From Campylobacter canadensis (lineage in GTDB: Bacteria > Campylobacterota > Campylobacteria > Campylobacterales > Campylobacteraceae): a DNA stretch of 64,000 bases. This document shows, one piece after another, positions 9,370 to 18,503 of this stretch. The stretch is taken from positions 682,001 through 746,000 of the forward strand of contig NZ_CP035946.1 in assembly GCF_013177655.1 (NCBI RefSeq). Reading direction: 5' to 3'. Under the pieces are notes generated by a model. It searched no databases. It saw nothing but the letters and a program-made list of their open reading frames with translations, and was not told the DNA's origin. The first letter of the stretch is position 1, and every line of letters starts with the position of its first letter. The position numbers and the translations under genes were made by a program.

Positions 9370-10191
9370 ATGATTAAAACTTGTATATTTCCTGCTGCAG
9401 GGTATGGAACTAGATTTTTACCAGCTACAAAAACCTTACCAAAAGAAATGCTACCTATTTTAAATAAACCACTTATTCATTATGGATTAGACGAAGCTAT
9501 TAGTGCAGGTATGACAAATATTGGTATTGTAAGCGGAAGAACTAAAAGAGCTTTAGAAGATTATTTTGATATTTCTTACGAGATTGAAGATGCGATTGCA
9601 GGCAGTTCTAAAGAAGAATTATTAAACGATGTTAGAGAACAGATGAAAGTATGCGAATTTATGTTTGTAAGACAGCGTAAAATGAATGGTTTAGGAGATG
9701 CAATTCATTGTGCTAAAAACATAGTAAATAATGAAGCTTTTGGAGTTATTTTAGCAGATGATTTGTGTGTGAATGATAAAAAAAGTGTAATGCAACAAAT
9801 GGCGGAAGTTTATGAAAAATATAAATGTAGCGTAGTTGCATTAATGCAGGTTGAAAAAGAAGATGTAAATAAATATGGTATTATTGAAGGAGATAAAATT
9901 GAAGATAATATTTATCAAATAACAAATATGGTTGAAAAACCAGAGCCAAAAGATGCAAAATCTAATTTAGCAATTATTGGTAGATATATTTTAACTCCTG
10001 ACATCTTTGAAAAAATAGAAAATACTAGTGCGGGTAAGGGTGGAGAAATACAAATTACAGATGCTTTAAATAAACAAGCAAAATTAGGAAAATGTGTAGG
10101 TTTAGTTTTTGATGGTTTGAGATTTGATTGTGGTAATGTTAAAGGTTTTTTTGAAGCAACAAAGTATTTTTACAATAAATTATATACATAA
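9370..10191 (+). CDS. galU: UTP--glucose-1-phosphate uridylyltransferase
   Basis: 273 residues, the normal bacterial GalU length. The N-terminal nucleotidyltransferase signature is PAAGYGTRFLPATKTLPKE, followed by MLPILNKPLIHY, LADDLCV and NMVEKPEP. It makes UDP-glucose from glucose 1-phosphate and UTP in the cytoplasm, a precursor for lipooligosaccharide and other surface glycans. The start lies behind AAAGGA. It appears to be transcribed alone, between the terminator at 9285 and a long AT-rich gap. Confidence 0.96.
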   Translation: MIKTCIFPAAGYGTRFLPATKTLPKEMLPILNKPLIHYGLDEAISAGMTNIGIVSGRTKRALEDYFDISYEIEDAIAGSSKEELLNDVREQMKVCEFMFVRQRKMNGLGDAIHCAKNIVNNEAFGVILADDLCVNDKKSVMQQMAEVYEKYKCSVVALMQVEKEDVNKYGIIEGDKIEDNIYQITNMVEKPEPKDAKSNLAIIGRYILTPDIFEKIENTSAGKGGEIQITDALNKQAKLGKCVGLVFDGLRFDCGNVKGFFEATKYFYNKLYT

Positions 10192-10527
10192 TTTTAAGTT
10201 AAACACATCTTGTTAATTTTATTTAATACTAAGTTTAATTGAATATTTTAAATTGATTTTTAAAGCAAGATATATTAAGAATAATATTTTTATAAATTTT
10301 ATTAGTGCTTAAGCTTATAATTTTAAGCTTAAGACTTTAATTTACAAGAATAATTTTAAAACATTCTTTTGCAATCTTGCACTTTTTTATTTGAATTTTT
10401 ATATTTAATAAAGATACAAGATTAATTTTTTAGTTATTTTGTTACAAATATTGATATTTATTAAGCAAATGCTTTTTTATTATTTTTAAATAAAATAATT
10501 ATCTTTTAAATTACTGAAAATATATTT
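10192..10527. other. Gene-free AT-rich gap with one palindromic stem
   Basis: No coding frame with a ribosome-binding site was found. The only clear structure is the 10-bp inverted repeat CTTAAGCTTA / TAAGCTTAAG at 10308-10333 with a 6-base loop. It lies about 115 bases past the galU stop and may end transcription from either side, although no U-run follows it. Confidence 0.45.
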
Positions 10528-10788
10528 TTATTTATTTTTCTTTTTTTCTTGTAATTTATTTAATAATTCTTCTTGTTCTTTTATTTTTTCTTGTAATTTA
10601 TTTATGTTTTCTTCTTTCATATTTTTATGAACCATAAGAAGTAAAACAACCAAAGTTGGTAAAAAAGCAGCTATATTGCTAGCATTAATCCCGTTTTTAT
10701 AAGGGTCAATGCTAATATACAAACATAAAAATAAAAAGAAAGATACATCAACCATATTTAAAAATTTAAAACTTTTTTTATTATTCAT
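10528..10788 (-). CDS. Small membrane protein with charged coiled-coil tail, unknown function
   Basis: 86 residues. Two hydrophobic segments (about residues 13-27 and 38-53) flank a short polar loop, followed by a Lys/Glu-rich coiled coil in which NKLQEK appears twice; the DNA repeats with it. A good AAGGAG ribosome-binding site precedes the ATG. I do not recognise the family. The layout suggests a small inner-membrane protein with a cytoplasmic helix. It is divergent from the 91-residue ORF at 10893 and stands apart from any operon, so no function can be assigned. Confidence 0.6.
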   Translation of the reverse strand: MNNKKSFKFLNMVDVSFFLFLCLYISIDPYKNGINASNIAAFLPTLVVLLLMVHKNMKEENINKLQEKIKEQEELLNKLQEKKKNK

Positions 10789-10892
10789 TTTAACTCCTTA
10801 AAAATATATTAACTAAATATAATTGTTTTTAGGTAAAAAATTTTCATACTATAAATAAATATAATTAGAAAAATTAAAATAAAGGAAGTTTA

Positions 10893-11168
10893 ATGAATAT
10901 AAAAAGATTTTTTACAAATATTTTTTCTTTTAATGATAAAAATACTTCTATTGATTTAGTTGATATTATAAATAATCCTGCTAATATTTATCATAATACA
11001 AGTTTAAACCCACTATATGAAGTAAGAAAAAATAATTACACAAATACTAATATTAACGCAGTAAGTAATACTATAGGTGCTAATTTTAATTCAGATTTTG
11101 ATGATTTAAATACAAATAATGATTATTCTTTAAATTATAACGATACTTTCAGTGATGATAATTTCTAA
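10893..11168 (+). CDS. Asn-rich small protein, unknown function
   Basis: 91 residues, about a quarter of them Asn, with clusters of Asp in the C-terminal third and no Cys, signal peptide or membrane segment. The ATG lies behind AAAGGAAG with good spacing, which is the main support for it being real. Composition suggests a disordered protein. I recognise no family. It lies between the small membrane protein (divergent) and the chemoreceptor (convergent); nothing in the surroundings suggests a role. Confidence 0.5.
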   Translation: MNIKRFFTNIFSFNDKNTSIDLVDIINNPANIYHNTSLNPLYEVRKNNYTNTNINAVSNTIGANFNSDFDDLNTNNDYSLNYNDTFSDDNF

Positions 11169-11196
11169 GTCTAAAAATAATCTTAATTAAAAAAAC

Positions 11197-11231
11197 AACC
11201 CAGCCTAAGCACTTATTGCCTAAGCTAGGTT
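11197..11231 (-). terminator. Rho-independent terminator of the chemoreceptor gene
   Basis: Read on the minus strand, AACCTAGCTTAGGC pairs with GCTTAGGCTGGGTT through 14 positions, three of them G-U, around a 7-base loop, followed by GTTTTTTT. On the plus strand the same positions give C-A mismatches, so the structure belongs to the minus-strand transcript. Confidence 0.8.
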
Positions 11232-11245
11232 TTTAGAATTTAAAA

Positions 11246-12931
11246 TCAAGTTCTAAATTCATTTAGCTTTTTGTTAAGATTTTCAGTCATTTCACTTAAA
11301 TGGTTTGCAGCTCCTGCTATTTCTTCAACGCTTCTTGCGTTTTCATTTGTAATTGTGTTCATATTATTTACACCATCTAAGATTAAGCTCATATCTTTAC
11401 TTGTGTTAATATAATCACTTACAGTTCCTTCGCTTATCTTAACAGCTTCGCTCATTATCTTACCCATTTCATTGATTGTGTTTTGAGTATTTGATGCAAC
11501 GCTTGTTAGATTGCTAATTTCTTTAGAATTATTACTCATTTGCTCACTTGCATCTTTAATACCTTGAACAATTACGCTAATAGTTGCATTAATTTCACTT
11601 AAGCTTTTTTGTGTTCTTTCTGCAAGACTTCTTACTTCATCAGCCACAACTGCAAAGCCACGACCATGTTCTCCTGCACGAGCTGCTTCAATAGCTGCAT
11701 TTAAAGCTAATAAATTAGTCTGATCAGCCACATCATTAATAATTTCTAAAATAGATTTTACATTATCAGCATCACGGCTAAGTTGTTCTATCTTACTTGC
11801 TAATTCACTTTCAGTTGAAGCACTGTGATTGATTTGATTTGTAAGTTGGTTAATAGCATTGTTTGCTTCAATGATATATTTAGAAGCGTTTTGTAATTCT
11901 TCTTTACCTTTTTGAGCTTGTTTTACGCCTACATCAAGATTGCCCTTAGTATTTGCTCCTTTGCTTGCTACTTCATTAATAGTAATTGAGCCTTCTTCAG
12001 CACGCTTTCCTGTTTGCATAGAAGTATGGCTTAATTCATTTGCAATTGATGCGTTTTCATTTGAGATATCTTTTGCTTGTGCTATTAATACTCTTACTTT
12101 TTCTAAGAATTCATTAATTGCCATTGAAGCTTGTGCTATTTCATCTTTGCCTTTTACTTCTAGTTTTTTGGTTAAATCCCCATCTCCGCTGCTTAGTTCA
12201 ATTGATTTGTTTGTAAGTGCGTTTAGTGGGTTTGAAACTTGCTTGATTACAAAGATAATCATAGCTATTAGGATTATTATTGAAAGGATTATTGCTGAAG
12301 ATATAAATAATATATTTGAGCTTTCAATTGTATCTAATGTTTCTTTTGATAGTTCTTCTATATGCTGCAATGTAGCATTCATATCAATAGTGCAACCATA
12401 AATTAAATCAAAATTATCATCTTTTTTTGTAAAAGTTATGATATTTCTAGTTTTTTTAGCAATATCATCAAAAAAACTAACTTCTGTAAAGCTAGTATCA
12501 TCTTTTGCGTTATCTATAAATTTTTGCATATAGCTTTCATTTTTATCATCTTTTGCTGAAAGATAATTTTTACCAACTTTTTCTGGTTGATAGTGTACAA
12601 TGTAATCACCTTTAGAATTTATTGCAAAAAATCTAATTGTTGGATTATGTAGATTTACATTTCTTAAATATTCTACAATGCTTTCATAGGCATCTTCTTT
12701 ACTATCACCGCTTTTTACAAAGTCTTTATATAAAGCTTGTGAAAAAGTATAAAAACCTAAAACAACACTTTTTGCAGTTGATTTAGCATCATCTTGCGCC
12801 ATTGTGCTAATAGTATTGTGTGATATATAGCTTATCTTTTTTAATCCTGAATTTGAAATTAAAACAAGACACAAAGATAAGATAAATAAACCAATTAAAA
12901 TACAAAGCGATAGCTTGTTTGAAATTTTCAT
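11246..12931 (-). CDS. Methyl-accepting chemotaxis protein (Tlp-type chemoreceptor)
   Basis: 561 residues. Transmembrane helix 1 is at about 7-25, a periplasmic Cache-type sensor of about 170 residues follows ([32 protein letters not shown]), then helix 2 near 207-230, a HAMP linker, and a signalling domain with the conserved tip [20 protein letters not shown] and [14 protein letters not shown]. It should sense a small ligand in the periplasm and signal to CheA/CheW. The C terminus ends [10 protein letters not shown], like many Campylobacter Tlp proteins. The ligand cannot be deduced. It has its own ribosome-binding site and terminator. Confidence 0.93.
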   Translation of the reverse strand: MKISNKLSLCILIGLFILSLCLVLISNSGLKKISYISHNTISTMAQDDAKSTAKSVVLGFYTFSQALYKDFVKSGDSKEDAYESIVEYLRNVNLHNPTIRFFAINSKGDYIVHYQPEKVGKNYLSAKDDKNESYMQKFIDNAKDDTSFTEVSFFDDIAKKTRNIITFTKKDDNFDLIYGCTIDMNATLQHIEELSKETLDTIESSNILFISSAIILSIIILIAMIIFVIKQVSNPLNALTNKSIELSSGDGDLTKKLEVKGKDEIAQASMAINEFLEKVRVLIAQAKDISNENASIANELSHTSMQTGKRAEEGSITINEVASKGANTKGNLDVGVKQAQKGKEELQNASKYIIEANNAINQLTNQINHSASTESELASKIEQLSRDADNVKSILEIINDVADQTNLLALNAAIEAARAGEHGRGFAVVADEVRSLAERTQKSLSEINATISVIVQGIKDASEQMSNNSKEISNLTSVASNTQNTINEMGKIMSEAVKISEGTVSDYINTSKDMSLILDGVNNMNTITNENARSVEEIAGAANHLSEMTENLNKKLNEFRT

Positions 12932-13002
12932 TATATCTCCTTAGTTTTTGCTTGATTAAATCACAAATAATAGTAAATATCTACTTAAAAATAACTTAAA
13001 AT

Positions 13003-14346
13003 TTATGCAAACAAATACAAGATTGATGTTAATAAAAAGCCTATTACACCGATTAATGTTTCAAGTATTGTCCAAGTTTTTAAAGTTGTTTTTTCATCTA
13101 AATTAAACAAACCTTTTACAAGCCAAAAACCAGAATCATTAAAGTGCGAACAGACAACACTACCACTAGCGATTGCTAATACTATACACACATTTTGCAA
13201 TTCACTTAATTCAAGCGATAAAACAGTAGGTGCGATTAAACTTGCTGTAGTTGTAAGAGCAACAGTTGCTGAACCTTGAGCAATACGAATACAAGCAGCT
13301 ATTAAAAATGATGCTAATAAAATAGGAATAGATAATTCGTTTAATTTATCAGCTAAAGCTTGTCCAATTCCAGAGTATTTTAGTATAGAGCCAAACATAC
13401 CACCAGCACCAGTAACTAAAACTACTGAGCAGATAGCAGGTAGGCTTTTTTCACATAAGTTTTCTAATTTTTTTGCACCAAAATCTTTATAAAAAATGAC
13501 AATACATAAAATTAGTGTAATCAATAATGCTATTTGAGTTTGACCTATTAAAAGTAAAATATTTAAAAATTCGTTTGCTTGTACAATTTTTAATTTTATT
13601 AAGCTAGAAATTGTTGCATTTATAAAAATTAAAATCACAGGAGTTAATAATATGCAAGTAATTGTAAAAAATTTAGGTTTAATATTTAAATGTTCTTCAT
13701 CGCTAAATAATGTAGGAATTTGAATATTAAATTTTGCTCCAACTATTGTTCCAAACAAATATGAAGAAAAATACCAAGTAATTAAAGCAATGATTAATCC
13801 AACTATAACAACATAACCTATGTTTGCTCCAATTAATTGGGCTGCAGCTACAGGACCTGGGTGTGGTGGCAGATAAATATGCATAACAGAAAAAGCACCA
13901 ATGCTAGGAAGTGCATAAACTAATAAATTTGCTTTTAATTTTTTTGCAATGCTTATAATTATTGGTAACATAACAATAAGCCCTGCATCAAAAAATATAG
14001 GAAAGGCGAATATTAAAGAAGCTACGCCTAAAGCAAGTGGAGCTTTATCTTCTCCAAATTTATTGATTAAGGTATTTGCTAAGACTAAAGCACCACCTGA
14101 GCTTTCAATAATCTTACCTATCATAGCGCCTAAACCAACTAATAATGCTACTGAAGCAAGAGTATTACCAAAACCACTAAGAATAATTTCTAAGATTTTA
14201 TCTGTTGGAATTCTTGTTGCAAATGCTGTAAATAAACTAACAATTATTAATGAAATAAAAGAATGAATTTTAAATTTCATTATTAAAATTAATAAAATAA
14301 TAACAGCAATTAAAGCTATTGATAATAAATAAAAAGTACTTGCCAT
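13003..14346 (-). CDS. gntP: GntP-family gluconate:H+ symporter
   Basis: 447 residues of almost continuous hydrophobic helices, with GntP-family landmarks: GFGNTLASVALLVGLGAMIG, LPPHPGPVAAAQLIGAN, RIAQGSATVALTTTASL and CSHFNDSGFWLVKGLF. It imports gluconate or a related sugar acid across the inner membrane. The frame is open for another 46 codons upstream, but those cover the divergent gntK; GGAGAAAAT directly before the ATG at 14346 fixes the start. Only 65 bases separate it from divergent gntK, so both probably share a control region. Substrate is inferred from family and neighbour. Confidence 0.9.
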   Translation of the reverse strand: MASTFYLLSIALIAVIILLILIMKFKIHSFISLIIVSLFTAFATRIPTDKILEIILSGFGNTLASVALLVGLGAMIGKIIESSGGALVLANTLINKFGEDKAPLALGVASLIFAFPIFFDAGLIVMLPIIISIAKKLKANLLVYALPSIGAFSVMHIYLPPHPGPVAAAQLIGANIGYVVIVGLIIALITWYFSSYLFGTIVGAKFNIQIPTLFSDEEHLNIKPKFFTITCILLTPVILIFINATISSLIKLKIVQANEFLNILLLIGQTQIALLITLILCIVIFYKDFGAKKLENLCEKSLPAICSVVLVTGAGGMFGSILKYSGIGQALADKLNELSIPILLASFLIAACIRIAQGSATVALTTTASLIAPTVLSLELSELQNVCIVLAIASGSVVCSHFNDSGFWLVKGLFNLDEKTTLKTWTILETLIGVIGFLLTSILYLFA

Positions 14347-14411
14347 ATTTTCTCCTTTATTGCATAATACAATTTTTAAAATTAATTTAAAATAAATTTT
14401 AGGAATTATTA

Positions 14412-14921
14412 ATGAAAGAATATTGTATTGTAGTAATGGGTGTTTGTGGCAGTGGAAAAAGCACGATATCAAAGCTTTTAGCACAAAATATTGGTAGTAA
14501 TTTTATTGATGCTGATGATTTGCATCCTAGAGCAAATATTGAAAAAATGCAAAATGCAATTGCATTAAACGATGATGATAGAATGCCTTGGCTAGAAAGA
14601 ATTAATGATGTTTTTTATTCTATTCAAAGAAGGCATACTTCTATGGTAATTGCCTGTTCTGCTTTAAAGAAAAAATATAGAGATTATATTCGTTCATCGT
14701 GTAAAAATGTAATCTTTGTGCATTTGTATGGAGATATAGATTTGATAAAACAAAGAATGAGTAAAAGAAGTGGTCATTATATGAAAGAAAATATGATTCA
14801 ATCTCAATTTGATACTTTAGAATTTCCTAAAGACGAAGATAGGGTTATAAATATTGAAATTTCAGCACCAATTGGAGAAATTCTTGATAAAGCTTTAATT
14901 GAGATTGAAAAAATTAATTAA
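14412..14921 (+). CDS. gntK: Gluconokinase
   Basis: 169 residues, normal for the GntK family of P-loop kinases. Walker A is GVCGSGKST near the N terminus, followed by DADDLHPRANIEKM and RMPWLERI, and the lid-side motif SKRSGHYM. It phosphorylates gluconate to 6-phosphogluconate in the cytoplasm. It faces the GntP permease across a 65-bp gap, together forming a minimal gluconate uptake-and-activation module. No edd/eda, gnd or gluconate regulator gene is in the window. Most Campylobacter I know lack this pair. Confidence 0.93.
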   Translation: MKEYCIVVMGVCGSGKSTISKLLAQNIGSNFIDADDLHPRANIEKMQNAIALNDDDRMPWLERINDVFYSIQRRHTSMVIACSALKKKYRDYIRSSCKNVIFVHLYGDIDLIKQRMSKRSGHYMKENMIQSQFDTLEFPKDEDRVINIEISAPIGEILDKALIEIEKIN

Positions 14922-14935
14922 CCCTTTTTGGTTAG
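14918..14935 (+). terminator. Weak hairpin after gntK
   Basis: TAACC / GGTTA (5-6 bp, T-rich loop) overlaps the gntK stop and is followed by a T-rich stretch up to the bamA ribosome-binding site. It may only partly separate gntK from the operon that begins with bamA. Confidence 0.35.
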
Positions 14936-14972
14936 TATTTTCAATTCAATTTTTTTTAGGAATTTATAATTT

Positions 14973-17201
14973 ATGAATAAAAAGTCAATATGTTTATCTT
15001 TATTATGTTTTAATTTATTTGCTACGGATATTATTAAAGAGGTAGAATTTAATGGGCTTATGCACCTTTCTAGCGAACAAGCTTTAAGTAATAGTGGTAT
15101 AAAAATCGGTGATGAAGTTGATGAAAATAATATAAATAATGCTGTAAAAAAATTATTTTCTTATGGTTTTTTTGACAACATTAGTGTAAAATTTAGTGAT
15201 TCAAAGTTGATTTTTGATGTTTTAGAAAAGCCATTTATAGCAAAAATAGATATAAAAGGTGTCCCGTCAAACGACAAAAAGCAAATTCAAAATCTAATAA
15301 ATATTAAAAAAGGTCAAGCTTACGATGAAAAAAATATAGAAGAAGCTAAAGAAAGAATTTCTTTGTATTATCAATCAAGAAGCTTTTATGATACAGTGAT
15401 TGAGGTTGATAATAAAAAGCTTGAAAATAACGCCTTAGTTTTAGAATTTAATATAAATAGAGGTGAAAAAATAGTAATTAATAAAATCAATTTAGTTGGT
15501 GCAAAAAAATTAAAATATTCTAACTTTGAACCTGTAATTGCTAATAAAGAAAAAGAATTTTTAGGTTGGTTTTGGGGCTTTAATGATGGGGAATTAAAGA
15601 CTTTAGAATTAATAAACGACCCACTAAGAATAAAAGAAGAATATTTAAAAAAAGGTTATTTAGACGCACAGGTTTCAAATGCTTTTTTGCTTGCTAGTAT
15701 GCAAAATTATACAGCACAATTAAGTTATTATATTAAAGAAGGTAATAGATATAAAATTGATGATATTAAAATAAATAACCCTTTAAAAGAAGTAAAAATT
15801 GATATTTCAGATTTAAAAAGTACTAAGGGTAAATATGTAAATTCTGAAAAAGTAAGAATAGATATTGAATATATTAAAAAGATATATCAAGACTTAGGTT
15901 ATGCTTTTGCACAGGTTGAGCCTAAATTTAATAAAAATGATGATGCGCAAACTTTATCTTTGGTTTTTGATATTGAGCTTGGTAACAAATATAAAATAAA
16001 AAATGTTATTATAAGTGGAAATGATAAGTCTTTAGATAAAATAATTAGAAGAGAACTTTATTTAACAGAAGGTATGCAGTTTAATAAAACAGACTTAGAT
16101 GATAGTGTAATTTCTCTTAAAAAAACAGGTTATTTTGAAAATGTAAATATAACACCAAGCGCTGTAAGTTCAAATGAGCTTGATTTATTAGTAGAAGTAA
16201 AAGAGCAATCAACAGGCTCAATATCAGGCGGGATAGGATATAGCACTTCTGATGGATTTTTAGTAAATGCTAGTGTTAGTGATAGAAATATTTTAGGTTC
16301 TGGACTTTATGGTGGTATTAATCTTGAGCGTAGTAACAAAGAATTAACAGGAAGAATTTTCTTAAAAAACCCTAGAATTTTTGATAGTAGATTTGCTTTA
16401 GGTGGTAGTTTATATAGCTACACTCACGATTGGCTTTCGTATGAAGAAAAAAGTAAGGGTTTTGATTTAGATTTAAGTAGAGATATTACAAGACATTTAG
16501 GTGCTGGTATTGCATATAATTTAGAGCAAACTTCTTTAAAATTATATGAGAATGTTTTTTTACCTGAAGAAACAGAAGGAAGAAAATTATATTCAACAAT
16601 AACACCATATATTTACTATGATAGCACTGATGATTATTATTTACCTAGAAGAGGTATTTTTGCAAAATTAGCTTTTTCATATACAGGTCTTGGCGGAGAT
16701 GCAAAATATCAAAGATTAAGCACAGATTTTAAAGCTTTTTATGGCTTTTTAGATAATTATGATATTGATGTTATTTTAAGATATAGAGCTTCATTTAAGA
16801 AATTATTTAATACAAAAGAAGTTCCAATAAACTCAAGATTATATTTAGGCGGAGTAAGCAGTATTAGAGGTTATGAAAGCAGTACAGTAAGCCCTAAGGG
16901 CAGGTATAGTTGCTCATCTGGTCTTTGTACTTATGATAGTGGCGGTAATATAAGTTTTAATAATAGTGTTGAGATTAATTTTCCTATTAGTGATAAACTA
17001 AAGCTTAGAGCATCGATTTTTTATGATTTTGGTATGATAGGTAAAAAGAATTTAAGTGAGATTAAAAGGCAAAGTACAGGTATAAGTCTTGATTGGAATA
17101 CGCCTTTAGGGCCGCTTAATTTCATATTCTCTAAGCCAATTAAGAAAAAAGCAGGCGATGAAACAAATGTATTTGAATTTAGTATCGGAAGTCAATTTTA
17201 A
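14973..17201 (+). CDS. bamA: Outer-membrane protein assembly factor BamA (Omp85)
   Basis: 742 residues: a short signal peptide (MNKKSICLSLLCFNLFA), then five POTRA-type repeats over about residues 20-400 (for example IIKEVEFNGLMHLSSEQAL), then a C-terminal 16-strand barrel domain with the SSIRGYESSTVSPKG loop carrying the conserved VRGY/IRGY-type motif. The protein ends in Phe, as outer-membrane barrels do. It inserts other beta-barrel proteins into the outer membrane. It heads a long plus-strand run; accD follows after 10 bases. In C. jejuni, as I recall, bamA and accD also lie close together. Confidence 0.96.
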   Translation: MNKKSICLSLLCFNLFATDIIKEVEFNGLMHLSSEQALSNSGIKIGDEVDENNINNAVKKLFSYGFFDNISVKFSDSKLIFDVLEKPFIAKIDIKGVPSNDKKQIQNLINIKKGQAYDEKNIEEAKERISLYYQSRSFYDTVIEVDNKKLENNALVLEFNINRGEKIVINKINLVGAKKLKYSNFEPVIANKEKEFLGWFWGFNDGELKTLELINDPLRIKEEYLKKGYLDAQVSNAFLLASMQNYTAQLSYYIKEGNRYKIDDIKINNPLKEVKIDISDLKSTKGKYVNSEKVRIDIEYIKKIYQDLGYAFAQVEPKFNKNDDAQTLSLVFDIELGNKYKIKNVIISGNDKSLDKIIRRELYLTEGMQFNKTDLDDSVISLKKTGYFENVNITPSAVSSNELDLLVEVKEQSTGSISGGIGYSTSDGFLVNASVSDRNILGSGLYGGINLERSNKELTGRIFLKNPRIFDSRFALGGSLYSYTHDWLSYEEKSKGFDLDLSRDITRHLGAGIAYNLEQTSLKLYENVFLPEETEGRKLYSTITPYIYYDSTDDYYLPRRGIFAKLAFSYTGLGGDAKYQRLSTDFKAFYGFLDNYDIDVILRYRASFKKLFNTKEVPINSRLYLGGVSSIRGYESSTVSPKGRYSCSSGLCTYDSGGNISFNNSVEINFPISDKLKLRASIFYDFGMIGKKNLSEIKRQSTGISLDWNTPLGPLNFIFSKPIKKKAGDETNVFEFSIGSQF

Positions 17202-17211
17202 GGAGTAAAAA

Positions 17212-18045
17212 ATGAGTTTTGCTGACATATTTAAAATTAGAAAAACACAAAGCAAACCAAATGAAGCACCAAACCATTGGGTAAAATGTGATAATTGTCA
17301 TTCACTTATGTATTATAAAGAAGTTACAGTTTGTTTTAATGTATGCCCTAAATGTGGTTTGCATATGAAACTTAGTCCGCAAGAAAGAATAAATATGCTT
17401 GTTGATGAAGGTAGTTTTGTAGAATTTGATAATAATTTAAGAGCAAATGACCCACTTAAATTTGTTGATTCTAAAAGCTACAAAAAGCGTTTAAGCGAAA
17501 GTGAAGAAAAAACAGGAAGATATTCAGCAATTATTAGTGGAGAGTGTAAAATAAACGGAATAGGCGCACAATTATGTGTATTTGATTTTTCTTTTATGGG
17601 TGGCTCTTTAGGTTCTGTTGAAGGTGAAAAGATTAATCGTGCCGTGCAAAGAGCGATTATGAAAAAAGAAGGTTTAATAATAATTAGTGCAAGTGGTGGA
17701 GCTAGAATGCAAGAAAGTACATATTCTTTAATGCAAATGGCAAAAACATCAGCAGCTTTAAAACTTTTAGCGCAAGAAAGATTACCTTATATTTCTTTAC
17801 TTACAAATCCTACTTTTGGTGGAGTAAGTGCTTCTTTTGCTTGGCTTGGTGATTTAGTTATTGCTGAACCTATGGCGCAAATTGGATTTGCTGGGGCTAG
17901 GGTTATTAAGCAAACTATTGGTGCTGAATTACCAGAAGGCTTTCAAAGTGCTGAATTTTTACTTGAACACGGGTTATTAGATGCAATAGTAAAAAGAAGT
18001 GAGCAAAAAGATTTTATAGCTAATTTCTTAGAATATTTTAAATGA
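17212..18045 (+). CDS. accD: Acetyl-CoA carboxylase carboxyltransferase subunit beta
   Basis: 277 residues. An N-terminal zinc ribbon (CDNC and CPKC, about residues 26-48) is followed by the carboxyltransferase crotonase-like domain with SGGARMQESTYSLMQMAKT, TNPTFGGVSASFAWLGD and GFAGARVIKQT. With AccA it transfers the carboxyl group from biotin to acetyl-CoA to make malonyl-CoA, the first step of fatty-acid synthesis. The start is behind AAGGAG, 10 bases after bamA, and the stop overlaps rlmH as ATGA. Confidence 0.97.
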   Translation: MSFADIFKIRKTQSKPNEAPNHWVKCDNCHSLMYYKEVTVCFNVCPKCGLHMKLSPQERINMLVDEGSFVEFDNNLRANDPLKFVDSKSYKKRLSESEEKTGRYSAIISGECKINGIGAQLCVFDFSFMGGSLGSVEGEKINRAVQRAIMKKEGLIIISASGGARMQESTYSLMQMAKTSAALKLLAQERLPYISLLTNPTFGGVSASFAWLGDLVIAEPMAQIGFAGARVIKQTIGAELPEGFQSAEFLLEHGLLDAIVKRSEQKDFIANFLEYFK

Positions 18046-18494
18046 AAATAAATATTTTTTATATTCAAAAGGATAAAAATAAAAGTGAGTTGGAAAAGAA
18101 GTATGAAAAACTTCTTTTAACACTTGTAGCTTTTTCGTCAAATAATTGTTTTAATAAAAAAATCGCTAATGCACAAAGTCAAAATGAAAAAATAGCGCAA
18201 AGTGAATATGAAAACATTTATTTACAATCAAGCAAAAAATCTTTTAGCATAGCACTTAGCGAAGAAGCTAAAGAGCTTAATAGTTTTGAATTTGCAAAAT
18301 TATTAAGCGATAAACAAGAGTGTAGTTTTTTTATTGGCGGTGCTTATGGCCTTAGTGATAGTTTTAAAGATAAATGTGATGTTTGCATAAGTTTAAGTAA
18401 GCTTACAACTACTCACGAATTAGCTAGAATTTTTTTGCTAGAACAAATTTATCGTGCTTTGTGTATAAATAGCAATCACCCATATCATAAATAA
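18042..18494 (+). CDS. rlmH: 23S rRNA (pseudouridine-1915-N3)-methyltransferase
   Basis: 150 residues, typical RlmH of the SPOUT class. The C-terminal knot contains FFIGGAYGLSD and the conserved end TTTHELARIFLLEQIYRALC followed by NSNHPYHK. It methylates pseudouridine 1915 in helix 69 of 23S rRNA in assembled 70S ribosomes. The ATG overlaps the accD stop by 4 bases, indicating coupled translation. In C. jejuni, as I recall it, dksA follows; here an unknown membrane protein follows directly. Confidence 0.94.
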   Translation: MKINIFYIQKDKNKSELEKKYEKLLLTLVAFSSNNCFNKKIANAQSQNEKIAQSEYENIYLQSSKKSFSIALSEEAKELNSFEFAKLLSDKQECSFFIGGAYGLSDSFKDKCDVCISLSKLTTTHELARIFLLEQIYRALCINSNHPYHK

Positions 18495-18503
18495 AGGAGA
18501 ATT

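Noticed and set aside
14347-14484. 46-residue N-terminal extension of GntP
   Set aside because: It lies over the start of divergent gntK, is not hydrophobic like the family, and a proper ribosome-binding site sits before the ATG at 14346.
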